From Baekduia alba (GTDB lineage: Bacteria > Actinomycetota > Thermoleophilia > Solirubrobacterales > Solirubrobacteraceae), in contig NZ_CP114013.1 in the NCBI RefSeq assembly GCF_028416635.1, positions 4,526,001 through 4,590,000 of the forward strand: 64,000 bases of DNA, in the 5' to 3' direction. Below are positions 32,204 through 41,533 of the stretch, one piece after another. A program made the position numbers and the translations under genes. The notes beneath the pieces are model-generated. The model made no database searches. It saw only the letters and a list, made by a program, of their open reading frames with translations, and was not told the DNA's origin. Within the stretch, counting starts at the first letter, position 1, and every line of letters starts with the position of its first letter.

Positions 32204-33570
32204 AGGGTGCTCCCGGTCAGCGCCGGCGGGCCGGCGGTGGTCGTGTCGGTGGGTCGGCTCGCCAGCGCGCCGTCGAAGGCGCGGGCGAGCTCGCGGTTCA
32301 GGTGGGCGCGCTCCAGGCCGGCCAGCAGCCAGCCGCGCTGCGCGGCGACCGACGGGCGGCGCGTGCCGCGCAGCGCCTCGGCGGTGATCGCGGCGGCCAT
32401 GCCGTCGACGTCGTCGGGGCGGACGACGGTCGACGCCTCCGCCCGCGAGAAGATCTCGCGCCCGTCGCCGTCGGGCATCGCGGCGAGGATCGGCCGGCCC
32501 GAGGCGAGGTACTCATAGCCCTTGCACGGGACCATCCGGGCGCGGTGGCCGGTGGGCAGGTCCTGCATCGGCAGGAACAGCAGGTCGGCGGAGCGGATCA
32601 GCGCGATCGTCTCGTCGTGACTGCGGTAGCCGAGCAGCTCGACCCCGTCCAGGCCCTCGACCGCGCGGCGGTCGGCGTCGGTCAGCGGGCCGGCCAGGTG
32701 CAGCTCGATGCGGCCGGCGAGCTCGGGGTGCTCGGCCAGGACGCGGTCCAGCGCGCGGCGCAGGAAGACGGGCGAGCGCGTGAGCACCTCGACCGGCTGG
32801 TCGGCGCCGCCGCCCAGCAGCGCGCGGCGGCGGGCCGAGGCGGCCAGCGACTCGCCGAGCGCCGTGTGGAAGCTCCCGGTGTGGACGATGCGGAAGGCGT
32901 CGTCGGCCCGGACCGGCTCGGGCGCGGCGAAGTCCGCGGCGTCGTAGCCGACCGGGAGCGCCAGGACCGTGCGGTCGCGCAGCGGCGGGAAGGCGTCGCG
33001 CAGCGCGGACGCCGCCTCGGCGGTGTTCATCACGACGACGTCGGCGGCGGTCACCGCGCGGCGCATGCCGGCGCGGTCGGCGCGCCGGTGCCCGGCGGTC
33101 GGGTAGACGCGCATCTCGTCCAGCGCCCACGGGTCGCCCATGTCGATCACCAGCGGGACGCCGCGCTCGCGAGCCACGCGGACGCCGGCGTGCGCGGTGG
33201 CGTCCGGGCCGAGGTCGGCGTAGACGAGGTCGACGTCGGCGACCTCGCGCGCGGTCGCGACGAAGCCCTCGCGCAGCCAGCTCTCCCACGAGCCCGGCCG
33301 GGCCAGGAGGCGGTCGACGCGGTCGCGCGTCGTGCCGCCGTGCGGCGGCTCCGGCGTCGCGATGCGATGGACCTCGACGTCGCCGAGCAGCGCGCGCAGC
33401 GTGTCGTCCTGCGGGCTGAAGCGCCCGAACGACTCGCCCGGGCCGGTCACGACGACGGGCTGGTAGCCCAGCGCCGGCAGCCGCTGCACGAGCGTGACGC
33501 CGCGCAGCGCGCCGGCACCGCCCAGCGGCGGGAAGAAGTAGTTGAGGATCAACACCCGGCGCAGGGCCAT
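32200..33570 (-). CDS. GT4-like glycosyltransferase
   Basis: 456 aa, GT-B fold. The N-terminus LILNYFFPPLGGAGALRG has the family's glycine loop, followed by VYADLGPDATAHAG and VIDMGDPWALD. The C-terminal donor domain has FRIVHTGSFH, LHLAGPLTDADRRAV, LLGYRSHDETIALIRSADLL and the nucleotide-sugar site KGYEYLASGRPILAAMPDGD (Glu of the E-x7-E type motif). The ATG at 33570 overlaps the flippase stop (TGATG). It sits between a flippase and the toroid-like gene in one transcription unit. Confidence 0.87.
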   Translation of the reverse strand: MALRRVLILNYFFPPLGGAGALRGVTLVQRLPALGYQPVVVTGPGESFGRFSPQDDTLRALLGDVEVHRIATPEPPHGGTTRDRVDRLLARPGSWESWLREGFVATAREVADVDLVYADLGPDATAHAGVRVARERGVPLVIDMGDPWALDEMRVYPTAGHRRADRAGMRRAVTAADVVVMNTAEAASALRDAFPPLRDRTVLALPVGYDAADFAAPEPVRADDAFRIVHTGSFHTALGESLAASARRRALLGGGADQPVEVLTRSPVFLRRALDRVLAEHPELAGRIELHLAGPLTDADRRAVEGLDGVELLGYRSHDETIALIRSADLLFLPMQDLPTGHRARMVPCKGYEYLASGRPILAAMPDGDGREIFSRAEASTVVRPDDVDGMAAAITAEALRGTRRPSVAAQRGWLLAGLERAHLNRELARAFDGALASRPTDTTTAGPPALTGSTL

Positions 33571-35084
33571 CAGCTCGGCTCCGGCGCGACGACGACGACC
33601 GGACCGCGACCGCTGCGCACCTCGCTCAGCGCGCCCTGGACCTCGGTGCGCAGCTCCGGGATCCGCCACCACGCGGCGAGCGCGTAGGCGAGCATGCCGA
33701 CCGCGATGGTCAGCGCCAGCCGCGCGAGCTGCCCGACCGCGGTGCCGATCAGCAGCTCGTGCGCGGCGACCGTCGCCGCGGCCATCAGCGCGCTGGCCTG
33801 CGCGACGCCCCACAGCGCGCGCGGGATGGTCCAGAACGACACGCCCAGCTCGCGGGAGGTGAGGTAGGTCAGGATCGGCTCGATGAACGTGCTCGAGATC
33901 GCGTAGGCGATCGCGACGCCCAGCACGCCCCAGTGCAGGCCGATGGCGAACGCCATGATGTGCCCGCAGGTGAAGATCACCATGTAGCGGAACACCAGCT
34001 GCGTCCGGGCGCGCGCCTGCAGGATGTCGATGTTGAGGACCTGGATCGTCTGCAGGATCCCGACCCACGCCAGTGCCTGGATCAGCGGAGCCGCCTCGGC
34101 CCAGCGCGCGCCGAGGACGACCGCGACGAAGTCCGGGGCGACGACCACCAGGCCGACGAGCGCCGGGACCGCGGCCGCGGCCAGGACACGCGTCACGCGC
34201 ACCCAGCCCGCGACGATCCGTGCCGGGTCGTCCTGCATCTCGGCGAAGGCCGGCCACAGCACGCGCTGGATCGGCCCCGCGATCCGGCTGAACGGCACGA
34301 GCATCACGTTGTAGGCGATGGTGTACGCGCCGAGCGCGGCGGCGCCGACGAAGCGCCCGATCAGGATGTTGTCCGCGTTGCGGTGCACGTAGAAGAGCAG
34401 GCGGTGGCCGACGAGCCAGCCCGAGAAGCCCCACATCCTGCGCAGCGCCGCGCGCGAGAAGGTCAGGCTCGGCCGCCACGAGGACGCGAACCACAGCAGC
34501 GCCGCGCCGACCGTCGCCTCGGCCAGCTGCTGGCCGATGATCGCCCACGCGCCGCCGCCGTTCAGCGCGATCGTGACGCCGACGATCGCGCCGCCCGCGG
34601 TCCCGACCATGTTGCGGACCTCGAGCGCGCGGAACGACATCGCCCGCACCAGCAGCGCCTCCTGCGTGGCGCCGATCGACGTGATGATGAAGACCAGCGA
34701 GAAGACCTGGCAGAGGTGCGTGACCTCCGGCTCGCCGTAGAAGCGGGCCAGTAGCCCGGAGCACGCGGCGGCCACGCCGGTGAAGACGACGCCGGAGCCG
34801 ACCGTCGTCCAGAACGCCGTGGAGCGGTCGTCCTCCTCGAGCTCCTTGGCCTGCACCAGCGCCGCGCCGAGGCCGAGGTCGGAGAAGACGAGGACGAGGC
34901 TCGAGAAGACGAGCACCATGGCCGCCTTGCCGAAGTCGTCGGGCGCGAGCAGGCGGGCGAGGACGAGCGCGACGATCAGGCGCGACACCTGCATCGTGGC
35001 CTGCGATCCGGCGCTCCACGCCAAGCCGCGCAGGACTCTCCCGGCGAGCGGGCGGCGTGGCGCGTCTGCGTCCGTGCTCGCCAT
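33570..35084 (-). CDS. Polysaccharide flippase 1 (Wzx/WzxC-like, MOP superfamily)
   Basis: 504 aa with 12-14 predicted membrane helices, beginning AGRVLRGLAWSAGSQATMQV and LLAPDDFGKAAMVLVF, a WzxC/lipopolysaccharide-exporter signature (xLGPxxFG-like). Further blocks are NADNILIGRFVGAAALGAYTIAY and FSRIAGPIQRVLWPAFAEMQ, typical for this exporter family. It flips lipid-linked saccharide across the inner membrane. The ATG at 35084 has TACCTT 7 nt upstream, so it is the first gene of the leftward unit 35084-28963. Confidence 0.9.
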   Translation of the reverse strand: MASTDADAPRRPLAGRVLRGLAWSAGSQATMQVSRLIVALVLARLLAPDDFGKAAMVLVFSSLVLVFSDLGLGAALVQAKELEEDDRSTAFWTTVGSGVVFTGVAAACSGLLARFYGEPEVTHLCQVFSLVFIITSIGATQEALLVRAMSFRALEVRNMVGTAGGAIVGVTIALNGGGAWAIIGQQLAEATVGAALLWFASSWRPSLTFSRAALRRMWGFSGWLVGHRLLFYVHRNADNILIGRFVGAAALGAYTIAYNVMLVPFSRIAGPIQRVLWPAFAEMQDDPARIVAGWVRVTRVLAAAAVPALVGLVVVAPDFVAVVLGARWAEAAPLIQALAWVGILQTIQVLNIDILQARARTQLVFRYMVIFTCGHIMAFAIGLHWGVLGVAIAYAISSTFIEPILTYLTSRELGVSFWTIPRALWGVAQASALMAAATVAAHELLIGTAVGQLARLALTIAVGMLAYALAAWWRIPELRTEVQGALSEVRSGRGPVVVVAPEPS

Positions 35085-35091
35085 TGACCAG

Positions 35092-35097
35092 AAGGTA
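35092..35097 (-). promoter_or_regulatory. -10 box of flippase 1 operon
   Basis: TACCTT on the minus strand ends 7 nt before the ATG at 35084. It heads the leftward unit flippase, GT4, toroid, beta-helix, GT2. Confidence 0.55.
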
Positions 35098-35207
35098 TCC
35101 CGGTTGCGCCCAGGCTCCGAGGGCTTGTCCTAGACCTATGGCCAGCGGCGCGTCACCCGCGCGGATGGCCTGCACGGACGGGTAGGGCCGCGCAGCATCC
35201 GTGCGCG

Positions 35208-35213
35208 TAGCTT
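35208..35213 (+). promoter_or_regulatory. -10 box of GT2 gene
   Basis: TAGCTT ends 7 nt before the ATG at 35221. It supports that start over the in-frame TTG at 35212. Confidence 0.55.
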
Positions 35214-35220
35214 GGCCTCC

Positions 35221-36096
35221 ATGAGCAGCCCGCTGCCCAGCTACGCCATCGTCACGCCGGCGCGCAACGAGCGCGAGAACATCGAGCGCCTGGCCGAGTC
35301 CGTGGTCGCCCAGAACGTGCCGCCCGCCGCGTGGATCATCGTCGACGACGGCTCCGACGACGGCATGGACGAGGTCGCGCAGCGCCTCGCCGGCGAGCAC
35401 GCGTTCATCCACCTGGAGCGCACGAACGAGGGCAGCGACAAGCTCGAGGAGGGTCGCCGCCAGGGACGCGACCTGCTCGCCTTCCGCCTCGGCGTCCGGC
35501 GCCTGCCCGCACCGGTCGACGTCTTCGTCAAGGTCGACGCCGACACCTCGTTCGACGCCGACTACTTCGGCGAGCTGATGGCGAAGTTCGCCGCCGACCC
35601 GCAGCTCGGCATCGGCGGCGGCACCTGCTACGAGCTCGAAGACGGCGTCTGGGAGCGCGTGAAGGTCAACGCGGCCCACCCGCGCGGCGCGTCGCGCGCC
35701 TACCGCTGGGCGCTGTACGACGACGTCATGGACCTGGAGCCGACGCTGGGCTGGGACGGCGTCGACGAGGTCATGGCCGAGCTGCGCGGCTTCCACACCC
35801 AGGGCTTCACCGACATCGGGTTCCGCCACCACCGCCGCGTCGGCGAGCGCGAGGGCCGCCTGCGCGCGGGCTCGGCGCTCGGCCGCCAGGCCTGGTACAT
35901 GGGCTACCGCCCGAGCTACCTGATGCTCCGCGCCGCCTACCGCTCGCGCACGAACGTCGCGTCGATCGCGATGGTCTACGGCTACGCCGCCGCGGCCGCC
36001 GCGCGCGACCCGCGCTGCCCGCAGCCGCTGGTCGTCGACCGCGTGCGCGACCAGCAGCGGCTGCGCGAGGTGCTGCGCAGCCGCGTGCCGGTCTGA
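35221..36096 (+). CDS. Family 2 glycosyltransferase
   Basis: 291 aa. YAIVTPARNERENIERLAES and WIIVDDGSDDGMDEVAQ at the N-terminus, FVKVDADTSFDADYF with the metal-binding DAD, and GGGTCYELEDGVWERVKV. TLGWDGVDEVMAELRGF and HHRRVGEREG near the C-terminus resemble GT2 enzymes that act on lipid or glycan acceptors. It is a lone rightward gene inside the leftward cluster, convergent with the gene ending at 36116, with its own leaderless promoter. Confidence 0.88.
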   Translation: MSSPLPSYAIVTPARNERENIERLAESVVAQNVPPAAWIIVDDGSDDGMDEVAQRLAGEHAFIHLERTNEGSDKLEEGRRQGRDLLAFRLGVRRLPAPVDVFVKVDADTSFDADYFGELMAKFAADPQLGIGGGTCYELEDGVWERVKVNAAHPRGASRAYRWALYDDVMDLEPTLGWDGVDEVMAELRGFHTQGFTDIGFRHHRRVGEREGRLRAGSALGRQAWYMGYRPSYLMLRAAYRSRTNVASIAMVYGYAAAAAARDPRCPQPLVVDRVRDQQRLREVLRSRVPV

Positions 36097-36115
36097 GCGC
36101 GCGCGATCGATCCGG

Positions 36116-37999
36116 CTACAGCCCGAGCGCGGGCCGCAGCACCTGGTCCCACAGCGTGCGCGAGTACGGGAACGAGAAGTTCGCGTTGTCGTCGCGCAGC
36201 ACGCCCTCCGACGGCGCGTCCGGGATGTACTGCAGCGAGCCGCTGGCGTAGCCGCGGTAGCCCTTGGACAGCTTGTACCAGAGGTCGGGCACGCCGATCT
36301 TCAGCCGCGCGCGGACCGCGTCGGCCTCCGTCCCGTTCTGCCACAGCCCCGTCGCGAGCATCACGATGGCGTTGTTCTGATTGGTCCGGAAGCCGTCGTA
36401 GCCGTACAGCGCCGAGCTGCGCACGCCGCCGCCGTCGACGCCGTCGAGCTCCTGCAGCTCACCGGTCGCGCCCTTGTTGGCCAGGCCCGAGCAGCCGCTG
36501 ACGATGACGCCCGCCGGCCCGCCCGAGGTGCTGATGCCCGCGCCGTTGTTGAGCCCGCACGCGACCTTAGCGTTGTACGTGTTCTCGGTCAGGTTGCGCG
36601 CCAGCGCCATGTCCTGGTCCAGGCGCAGGCCCTTGTAGCGGTAGCCGCGCACCGCGGCCTGCACGGTCGCCGCCGACGGCGCCGCCGAGGACGGGTTGCT
36701 GGCCTTCCAGGAGAACGTCGCGGCCTGGTTGGTCAGGCCGGCGCTCTTGAGCTGGGACAGGAAGCTCGCCGCGTCGTAGTTGTCCAACACGGACTGCGCC
36801 GCCACGCCGCCGCCGAAGTAGCCGGCGCCGACGACCATCATCCCGATCATGCCCTCGCGGTAGTTGGGGTTCCAGTCGCGGTTGACGTCGGTGTCGCCGT
36901 CGAGCGTGACCTGCTGGCCGCCCGACTTGACGTAGGGGTTGCTGTCGGAGGTCGTGAACGCCGAGCCGACCAGCGCACCGGTCATGACGAGGTCGACCTT
37001 GCGGCGGTCGCTCTCGCTCAGCTGGTTCCACACGCGCGGCGTGCGGCGGGCCAGGACGAGCATGCCCTCGACCCAGCGCTCGTGCTGGGCGGGGTAGCCG
37101 CCGTTGGCGACCGGCTCGTTGCCGCCCGCCACCAGGTCGCGGATGTGGGCGAGCAGGCGCGCGTCGGCCGACGTGTCGCCAGCGTAGGACGCGGTCGCCA
37201 GGACCATGCTCGCCCCACCGCCCCAGCCGTCGCTCGTGTCGGCGCCGCCGGGGTAGCTGCGCCCGTAGCGGATGAAGGGCGCGCTCTTGGCGCTGGCCAG
37301 CGCGGCCGCGCTCGGCGCGCCGAGCGTCGCGACCGGCGGCAGCGACGCCGTCGGGGGCGGCGGCGTGCTCAGGCCCGGCGAGGACGCGCCGGGCGCGGCG
37401 CCGCCGGCGGCCGGGGCGGCCGGCGCGACGGTCGGGGCCGGCGCGGCGGCGGAGGTGTCCCCCGCGCCGGGCGCGCCGTCAGGCGCGACCGCGCCCGCCG
37501 CCAGCATGCAGCGCGACGACGACGCGCCGCTGCGCCACGTGGCCGGCAGCGCGGTGAGGTGGCGCGACGCGCTGCGCTCGCTGCGGCAGCTCGCCTTGGC
37601 CGCCCTGCTGCGCAGGGCGCCGCCGCGCGTGAGCACGGCGACCCAGTAGCGATGGCCGGCGACCAGCTGCACCTGCGGCACGGTCACCAGGCGCCAGCCC
37701 GGCTTGACGGCCGTCGTGCGGCCCACGGTCAGCCGCCGGCCCGGATGGCCGGAGCGGTCGGCGTAGATCCCGACCGACAGGGAGCGTGCCCGCGCAGGGG
37801 CGCTCACCAGCACGCGGACCTGCGTGACCGCGGCGCTCGTCCGCGCCTTGCCGAGGATGGCGCGGGCGGTCCCGGTCGGGGTGGTCACCTTCCCGCGCGC
37901 GGCCTTCTGGGGGCCGAGCGAGACGGTCGACGCCCCGGCGGGGACGGCCGACAGCAGGGCCGTCGCGCAGACCGCGGCGGCCGTGATCCGAGCGTGCAT
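36116..37999 (-). CDS. Secreted protein with unrecognised C-terminal domain (paralog of 26201-28897)
   Basis: 627 aa. Signal peptide 1-24, beta-sandwich-like N-domain (about 35-165; GIYADRSGHPGRRL, YWVAVLTRGG), a Pro/Ala linker (170-230) with no Ig repeats, then the C-domain (235-627): FIRYGRSYPGG, IRDLVAGGNEPV, GGYPAQHERWVEGML, LARRTPRVWNQL, GDTDVNRDWNPNYREGM, WYKLSKGYRGYASGSLQYI. The motifs match the 26201-28897 protein almost one for one, so the domain itself, not the Ig spacer, is the conserved unit. The start ATG follows the beta-helix stop by 2 nt (TGACCATG), making a beta-helix/unknown-domain pair. Confidence 0.8.
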   Translation of the reverse strand: MHARITAAAVCATALLSAVPAGASTVSLGPQKAARGKVTTPTGTARAILGKARTSAAVTQVRVLVSAPARARSLSVGIYADRSGHPGRRLTVGRTTAVKPGWRLVTVPQVQLVAGHRYWVAVLTRGGALRSRAAKASCRSERSASRHLTALPATWRSGASSSRCMLAAGAVAPDGAPGAGDTSAAAPAPTVAPAAPAAGGAAPGASSPGLSTPPPPTASLPPVATLGAPSAAALASAKSAPFIRYGRSYPGGADTSDGWGGGASMVLATASYAGDTSADARLLAHIRDLVAGGNEPVANGGYPAQHERWVEGMLVLARRTPRVWNQLSESDRRKVDLVMTGALVGSAFTTSDSNPYVKSGGQQVTLDGDTDVNRDWNPNYREGMIGMMVVGAGYFGGGVAAQSVLDNYDAASFLSQLKSAGLTNQAATFSWKASNPSSAAPSAATVQAAVRGYRYKGLRLDQDMALARNLTENTYNAKVACGLNNGAGISTSGGPAGVIVSGCSGLANKGATGELQELDGVDGGGVRSSALYGYDGFRTNQNNAIVMLATGLWQNGTEADAVRARLKIGVPDLWYKLSKGYRGYASGSLQYIPDAPSEGVLRDDNANFSFPYSRTLWDQVLRPALGL

Positions 38000-38001
38000 G
38001 G

Positions 38002-39852
38002 TCACTGCCCTTCGTATGGCCCGATGTCGGGCGTAGCGTCGCGGGCCTTCCCGCGGAGGTCGTACTGCGTGCTCAGCGCGGGGTCGCCGCCGTTGAGCAT
38101 CTTGGAGCCGCTGGCCGGGCGGTAGTCGTTGTTGCCGGCGTTGACGAACCCCGACGCGCCCTTCCTGTCCGTGCTGCCGCACGTCGCGTCCGTCCACAGG
38201 TTGTGGCTGAACGCGATCCGGTTGTCGCACTGGTTGGACCCCAGCACCGCCGCGTTGTTGGCCACGGTCCAGTTCTGGACGGTGTCCGACGACGACGGCA
38301 GCGCGAAGGCCTGGTCGGAGGCGTTGTTGCGGATCATCACGCCGAGCCCGTCGCGGACCGACAGCCCGTAGTAGGCCGGCGTCGCGCCGCTGTGGTCGGT
38401 GCTCGGGCGGAACGTGTTGTTCTCGATCACGACGTTCTGGACCGGGCCGGAGACCGTGCCGTCCACATGCAGGTCGAACGTGTCGCAGTTCTCGAACGTC
38501 GAGTTGCGCAGCGTGAAGTTCACGACGTCGGAGACCTGCAGGCACTCCATGTGCACGTTGGTGTCGTCGTGCGTCCAGTCGTGGAAGCGCACGCCCTCGA
38601 AGAGCACGTCGTGGGGGACGCTGCCGTTCACGACCTGCACGTCGGGGTGGTAGTTGTGGCCCGGGCCCATGCTGCCGCCGACCATCGAGAAGCGCGTGGA
38701 CCCGTCGACGAACACGCCGCCGGCCATCGTGACGCGGCGCAGCGTGAAGCCGTTGCAACGCTGGGTCAGGACGTCGCCCGTGGTCATGTCGGCGAGCTCG
38801 ACCTGGTTGGGCCCGAGGTCGCCGGCGTACTTGCCGCAGTGGACCTCACCGGTCTTGACGCTCGCGCCCGGCGCCGGGCGGAACACGACGACCGCGCCGG
38901 TCGCCGACTTGCTCGAGTCCGCGGTCATGTCCTGCACGCCGTAGGTGCCGCCCGCGACCTGCACGAGCTGGCCCGGCTTGGCGACGTGGTAGGCGCGGTC
39001 GAACGTCGCGCACGGCGCGCCCGCGCTGCACGCGGCGCCGTCGTTGCCGTTGGGCGCGACGAACACCGAGGGCGAGGAGACCGACGGCTCGGGCGGCGCG
39101 GTCAGGCCGGCGGGCTTGCCGCTGGCCGGCGTGCCGGGGCCCGACGGCGCGGCGGGCGGCGCCGCCGGCGGGGTCGCGCCGGCCACGGGAGCGGCGGTCG
39201 CTGGCGTGGACCTGCCCGCGGCGCCGACCTTCGTCACGCTGCCGTCGGCGCCCTGCACGGTCGCGTCGGACGACGGCGTGTAGGCCACGAACTTCCCGCC
39301 GCTGAGGCGGTAGTAGGTCGCGACGTCGCGCGTGGTCTTGTTCGCCAGCCGCTCGCGCTCGACGACGCGGATCTCGGTCGCGCCGGCGTTGGCGCCGGAG
39401 ACCTGGACGAGCTCGACCCGCGAGCCGGCCCAGCGCTTGCGCAGCGACGAGCGCCGCGAGTCATAGCGGAACAGCGACCCCGCGTGCCGGCCGTTCCACG
39501 ACAGCAGCGCGGCGACGGTGCGCGCCGGGGCCTTGCGCGTGGTCCGGGCGACGTACCAGACGTCCTTGCGGCCGTCGCCCGTGACGTCGGCGACGTCGAG
39601 CGCCGACATGCGGCGCGCCTTCGGCGACAGCCACGTGATGACGGTCTTGCCCGAGCGCCGGTCGCGCACCTGCAGGCGCACCCAGCCGCCGGACAGGTGG
39701 GCGGCGCGCACGGTCTCGGCGCGGGCGTCGGAATCCAGGTTGGCCCGAACGTTGCTCGGGGTGCGCGCCAAAGCGACGGCCGCGGGAATCGCGACCGCCA
39801 GCAGGGCGACGAACAGCATGAAGCTGAGGGGCGACCGCAGCGCGATGCGCAT
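38002..39852 (-). CDS. Secreted protein with FG-GAP-like head and right-handed beta-helix (paralog 2)
   Basis: 616 aa. Signal peptide 1-29. Residues 30-190 carry FG-GAP/VCBS-like calcium loops (NLDSDARAE, DVTGDGRKDVW). A Pro/Ala-rich linker (195-260) follows, then the beta-helix (265-616): VFVAPNGNDGAACS, VQVAGGTYGVQDM, LRRVTMAGGVFVDG, FEGVRFHDW, CLQVSDVVNFTL, DHSGATPAYYGLSVRDG, ending DATPDIGPYEG. The start is fixed by GGAGGA 3 nt before the ATG. It is the first gene of a pair with 36116-37999. Likely a cell-surface glycan-binding or lyase-like protein; no catalytic residues can be assigned. Confidence 0.85.
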   Translation of the reverse strand: MRIALRSPLSFMLFVALLAVAIPAAVALARTPSNVRANLDSDARAETVRAAHLSGGWVRLQVRDRRSGKTVITWLSPKARRMSALDVADVTGDGRKDVWYVARTTRKAPARTVAALLSWNGRHAGSLFRYDSRRSSLRKRWAGSRVELVQVSGANAGATEIRVVERERLANKTTRDVATYYRLSGGKFVAYTPSSDATVQGADGSVTKVGAAGRSTPATAAPVAGATPPAAPPAAPSGPGTPASGKPAGLTAPPEPSVSSPSVFVAPNGNDGAACSAGAPCATFDRAYHVAKPGQLVQVAGGTYGVQDMTADSSKSATGAVVVFRPAPGASVKTGEVHCGKYAGDLGPNQVELADMTTGDVLTQRCNGFTLRRVTMAGGVFVDGSTRFSMVGGSMGPGHNYHPDVQVVNGSVPHDVLFEGVRFHDWTHDDTNVHMECLQVSDVVNFTLRNSTFENCDTFDLHVDGTVSGPVQNVVIENNTFRPSTDHSGATPAYYGLSVRDGLGVMIRNNASDQAFALPSSSDTVQNWTVANNAAVLGSNQCDNRIAFSHNLWTDATCGSTDRKGASGFVNAGNNDYRPASGSKMLNGGDPALSTQYDLRGKARDATPDIGPYEGQ

Positions 39853-39926
39853 AGGTCCTCCTTTTGATCGGCATACCGTCGCTCGTGCCGGACCGGGACC
39901 GTGACGAGCTGACAGCACCTCCCGCA

Positions 39927-39943
39927 CGGCCACTCCCTGGCCG
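39927..39943. other. Hairpin in the leader of the beta-helix gene
   Basis: CGGCCA and TGGCCG form a perfect 6-bp stem around CTCCC, about 75 nt before the ATG at 39852. With the larger hairpin at 39961-39983 it makes this 148-nt gap structured. The gap holds no gene. Confidence 0.35.
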
Positions 39944-39960
39944 CGCGCCGGTCAACATCG

Positions 39961-39983
39961 GCAGGCTGCTACCCACAGCCTGC
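39961..39983. terminator. Terminator-like hairpin after the polymerase gene
   Basis: GCAGGCTG and CAGCCTGC form a perfect 8-bp stem around a 7-nt loop, starting 17 nt after the stop of the O-antigen-ligase-like gene (40001, minus strand). It probably separates that gene from the beta-helix gene downstream. Confidence 0.6.
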
Positions 39984-40000
39984 TCAGTGCACGCGGCAGG

Positions 40001-41521
40001 CTATCGGACGAGCGTGACGGAGGGACCCGCGACAGGCCGCTTGCACAAGCGGCATGCCGGGATCGCGATGCCCATCAAGGCGAACATCAAGAAGGTGCAT
40101 TGGAAGAACGAGAAGGCGTCGAACGTCAACGCGCCAACCGCGAACGACGCGATCGACCCCGCCAGCCCGATCAGCAGCCAGCTGTAGGGCTCCTCCGCCT
40201 TGCGTGACGCGCTGGCCGTTCGCCGCACCGACGAGCAGATCAGCCAGAGGAGGCCGATCACCCCCAGCAGACCCGTCTCCAGCAGGCTGGCCAGCCACTG
40301 GTCGTCGAGGATCGCGGCGTTGAGGTTCGGATCCGCCGGCGCGGTGATCCGTGTGCCGAAGCCCTCGCCGAAGACGGGCTTCTTGGACCACTCGGCGATC
40401 GTCGGGCCCCAGTCGGCCAGGCGGTTGGACGACGTCATGCCCGCCTGCGTCTGCTGCTCGGCGACGATCCCGCCCGACGGGAAGAACGCGCTCTTGAGGC
40501 CGCCGATCGCGCCCGGCGCGAGGAAGTGCACGACGACCAGGAACGGCAGCAGCCACGGCCACAGCGACAGCACCTGGCGCGGCTTGAGCGCGAGGTAGGT
40601 GAAGAAGATGACCAGCAGCATCACCGAGCCGGTGCGCGCGACCGTCGCGAACGCCGCGACGCCGATCAGCGCGGTGGCAAACCACCAGCGCTTGCCGCCG
40701 AACGCCTTGCCGAGGTAGATGCCCAGCGGCAGCAGCATCACCAGCGCGGCCGAGAGCGCGATCGGGTGCGGCGCCGAAGCGTAGATCCGGGCGCCGCTGC
40801 CGCGCGCCTCGATGTGGTCCGGCACGCCGCCGGGCACGAGGCGCAGGATCGGGATGCCCCGGTCGAGGTGGTCGAAGATGTTGAAGCCCGAGTGGTACTG
40901 GATGATCGCGAAGAACGAGACCACCGCCCCGCCGCCGACCAGCGCCTTGATGACGAGGTTGAGGTGGTCGCGCGTCGCGATCACCGCGCTGAAGAACAGC
41001 AGGACGAACAGGAAGCTGGCGAACATGCTCACCTGCTTGATCACCGCCGACTGCACGCCCGGCAGCGCGAGCCGGTCGGGGTTCAGCCCGATCCCGCCGA
41101 TGATCGTGATCGACAGCAGGAACAGCGGCAGGAACAGCCCGGTCCGGCGCCAGCGCGTGTCGGGCTGGGCCAGCAGCGACGCGCCCCAGATCAGCGCCAC
41201 CACCGCGACCAGCGCCCGGTAGGGCTCGAGGTTGAACGGCAGCGTGACCGGGAAGTCGTAGCGCCCGATCGGGATCAGCAGGATGCACAGGATCACCGTG
41301 ACCGCCAGCGAGTGCCAGCGGAGGACGACCTTGTGCGTGGCGAACGCGATCAGCGCGCCGTCGACCACCACGGCGCCGGCGAGGGCGCCCTTGGCGCCGG
41401 CGACGACCGTCGCGGCCAGCAGCAGGACGGCGGCGAGCGCGAAGCCCACGACGGCCAGCGTGGGCGGCGCCGTGCGTCCGGGGGGCGTGACCCGGACGGG
41501 CGGAAGCGCGGTGGTGGCCAT
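40001..41521 (-). CDS. O-antigen ligase/polymerase-like membrane protein (Wzy/WaaL superfamily)
   Basis: 506 aa with about 11 membrane helices. A large extracytoplasmic loop holds FNIFDHLDRGIPI and GARIYASAPHPIALSAAL, followed by the block GEGFGTRI preceded by WSKKPVFG, which is the Wzy_C signature of O-antigen ligases/polymerases. It probably joins flipped repeat units into polymer or transfers it to an acceptor. It follows the Wzz-like gene with a 12-nt gap in the same unit, the standard polymerase/chain-length pairing. Confidence 0.88.
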   Translation of the reverse strand: MATTALPPVRVTPPGRTAPPTLAVVGFALAAVLLLAATVVAGAKGALAGAVVVDGALIAFATHKVVLRWHSLAVTVILCILLIPIGRYDFPVTLPFNLEPYRALVAVVALIWGASLLAQPDTRWRRTGLFLPLFLLSITIIGGIGLNPDRLALPGVQSAVIKQVSMFASFLFVLLFFSAVIATRDHLNLVIKALVGGGAVVSFFAIIQYHSGFNIFDHLDRGIPILRLVPGGVPDHIEARGSGARIYASAPHPIALSAALVMLLPLGIYLGKAFGGKRWWFATALIGVAAFATVARTGSVMLLVIFFTYLALKPRQVLSLWPWLLPFLVVVHFLAPGAIGGLKSAFFPSGGIVAEQQTQAGMTSSNRLADWGPTIAEWSKKPVFGEGFGTRITAPADPNLNAAILDDQWLASLLETGLLGVIGLLWLICSSVRRTASASRKAEEPYSWLLIGLAGSIASFAVGALTFDAFSFFQCTFLMFALMGIAIPACRLCKRPVAGPSVTLVR

Positions 41522-41533
41522 CGCGGACGCCGG

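Noticed and set aside
32200-35832. A 1210-aa fused protein
   Set aside because: Only the segment from 33570 is the GT4 enzyme; upstream codons are flippase and GT2 DNA in the wrong frame.
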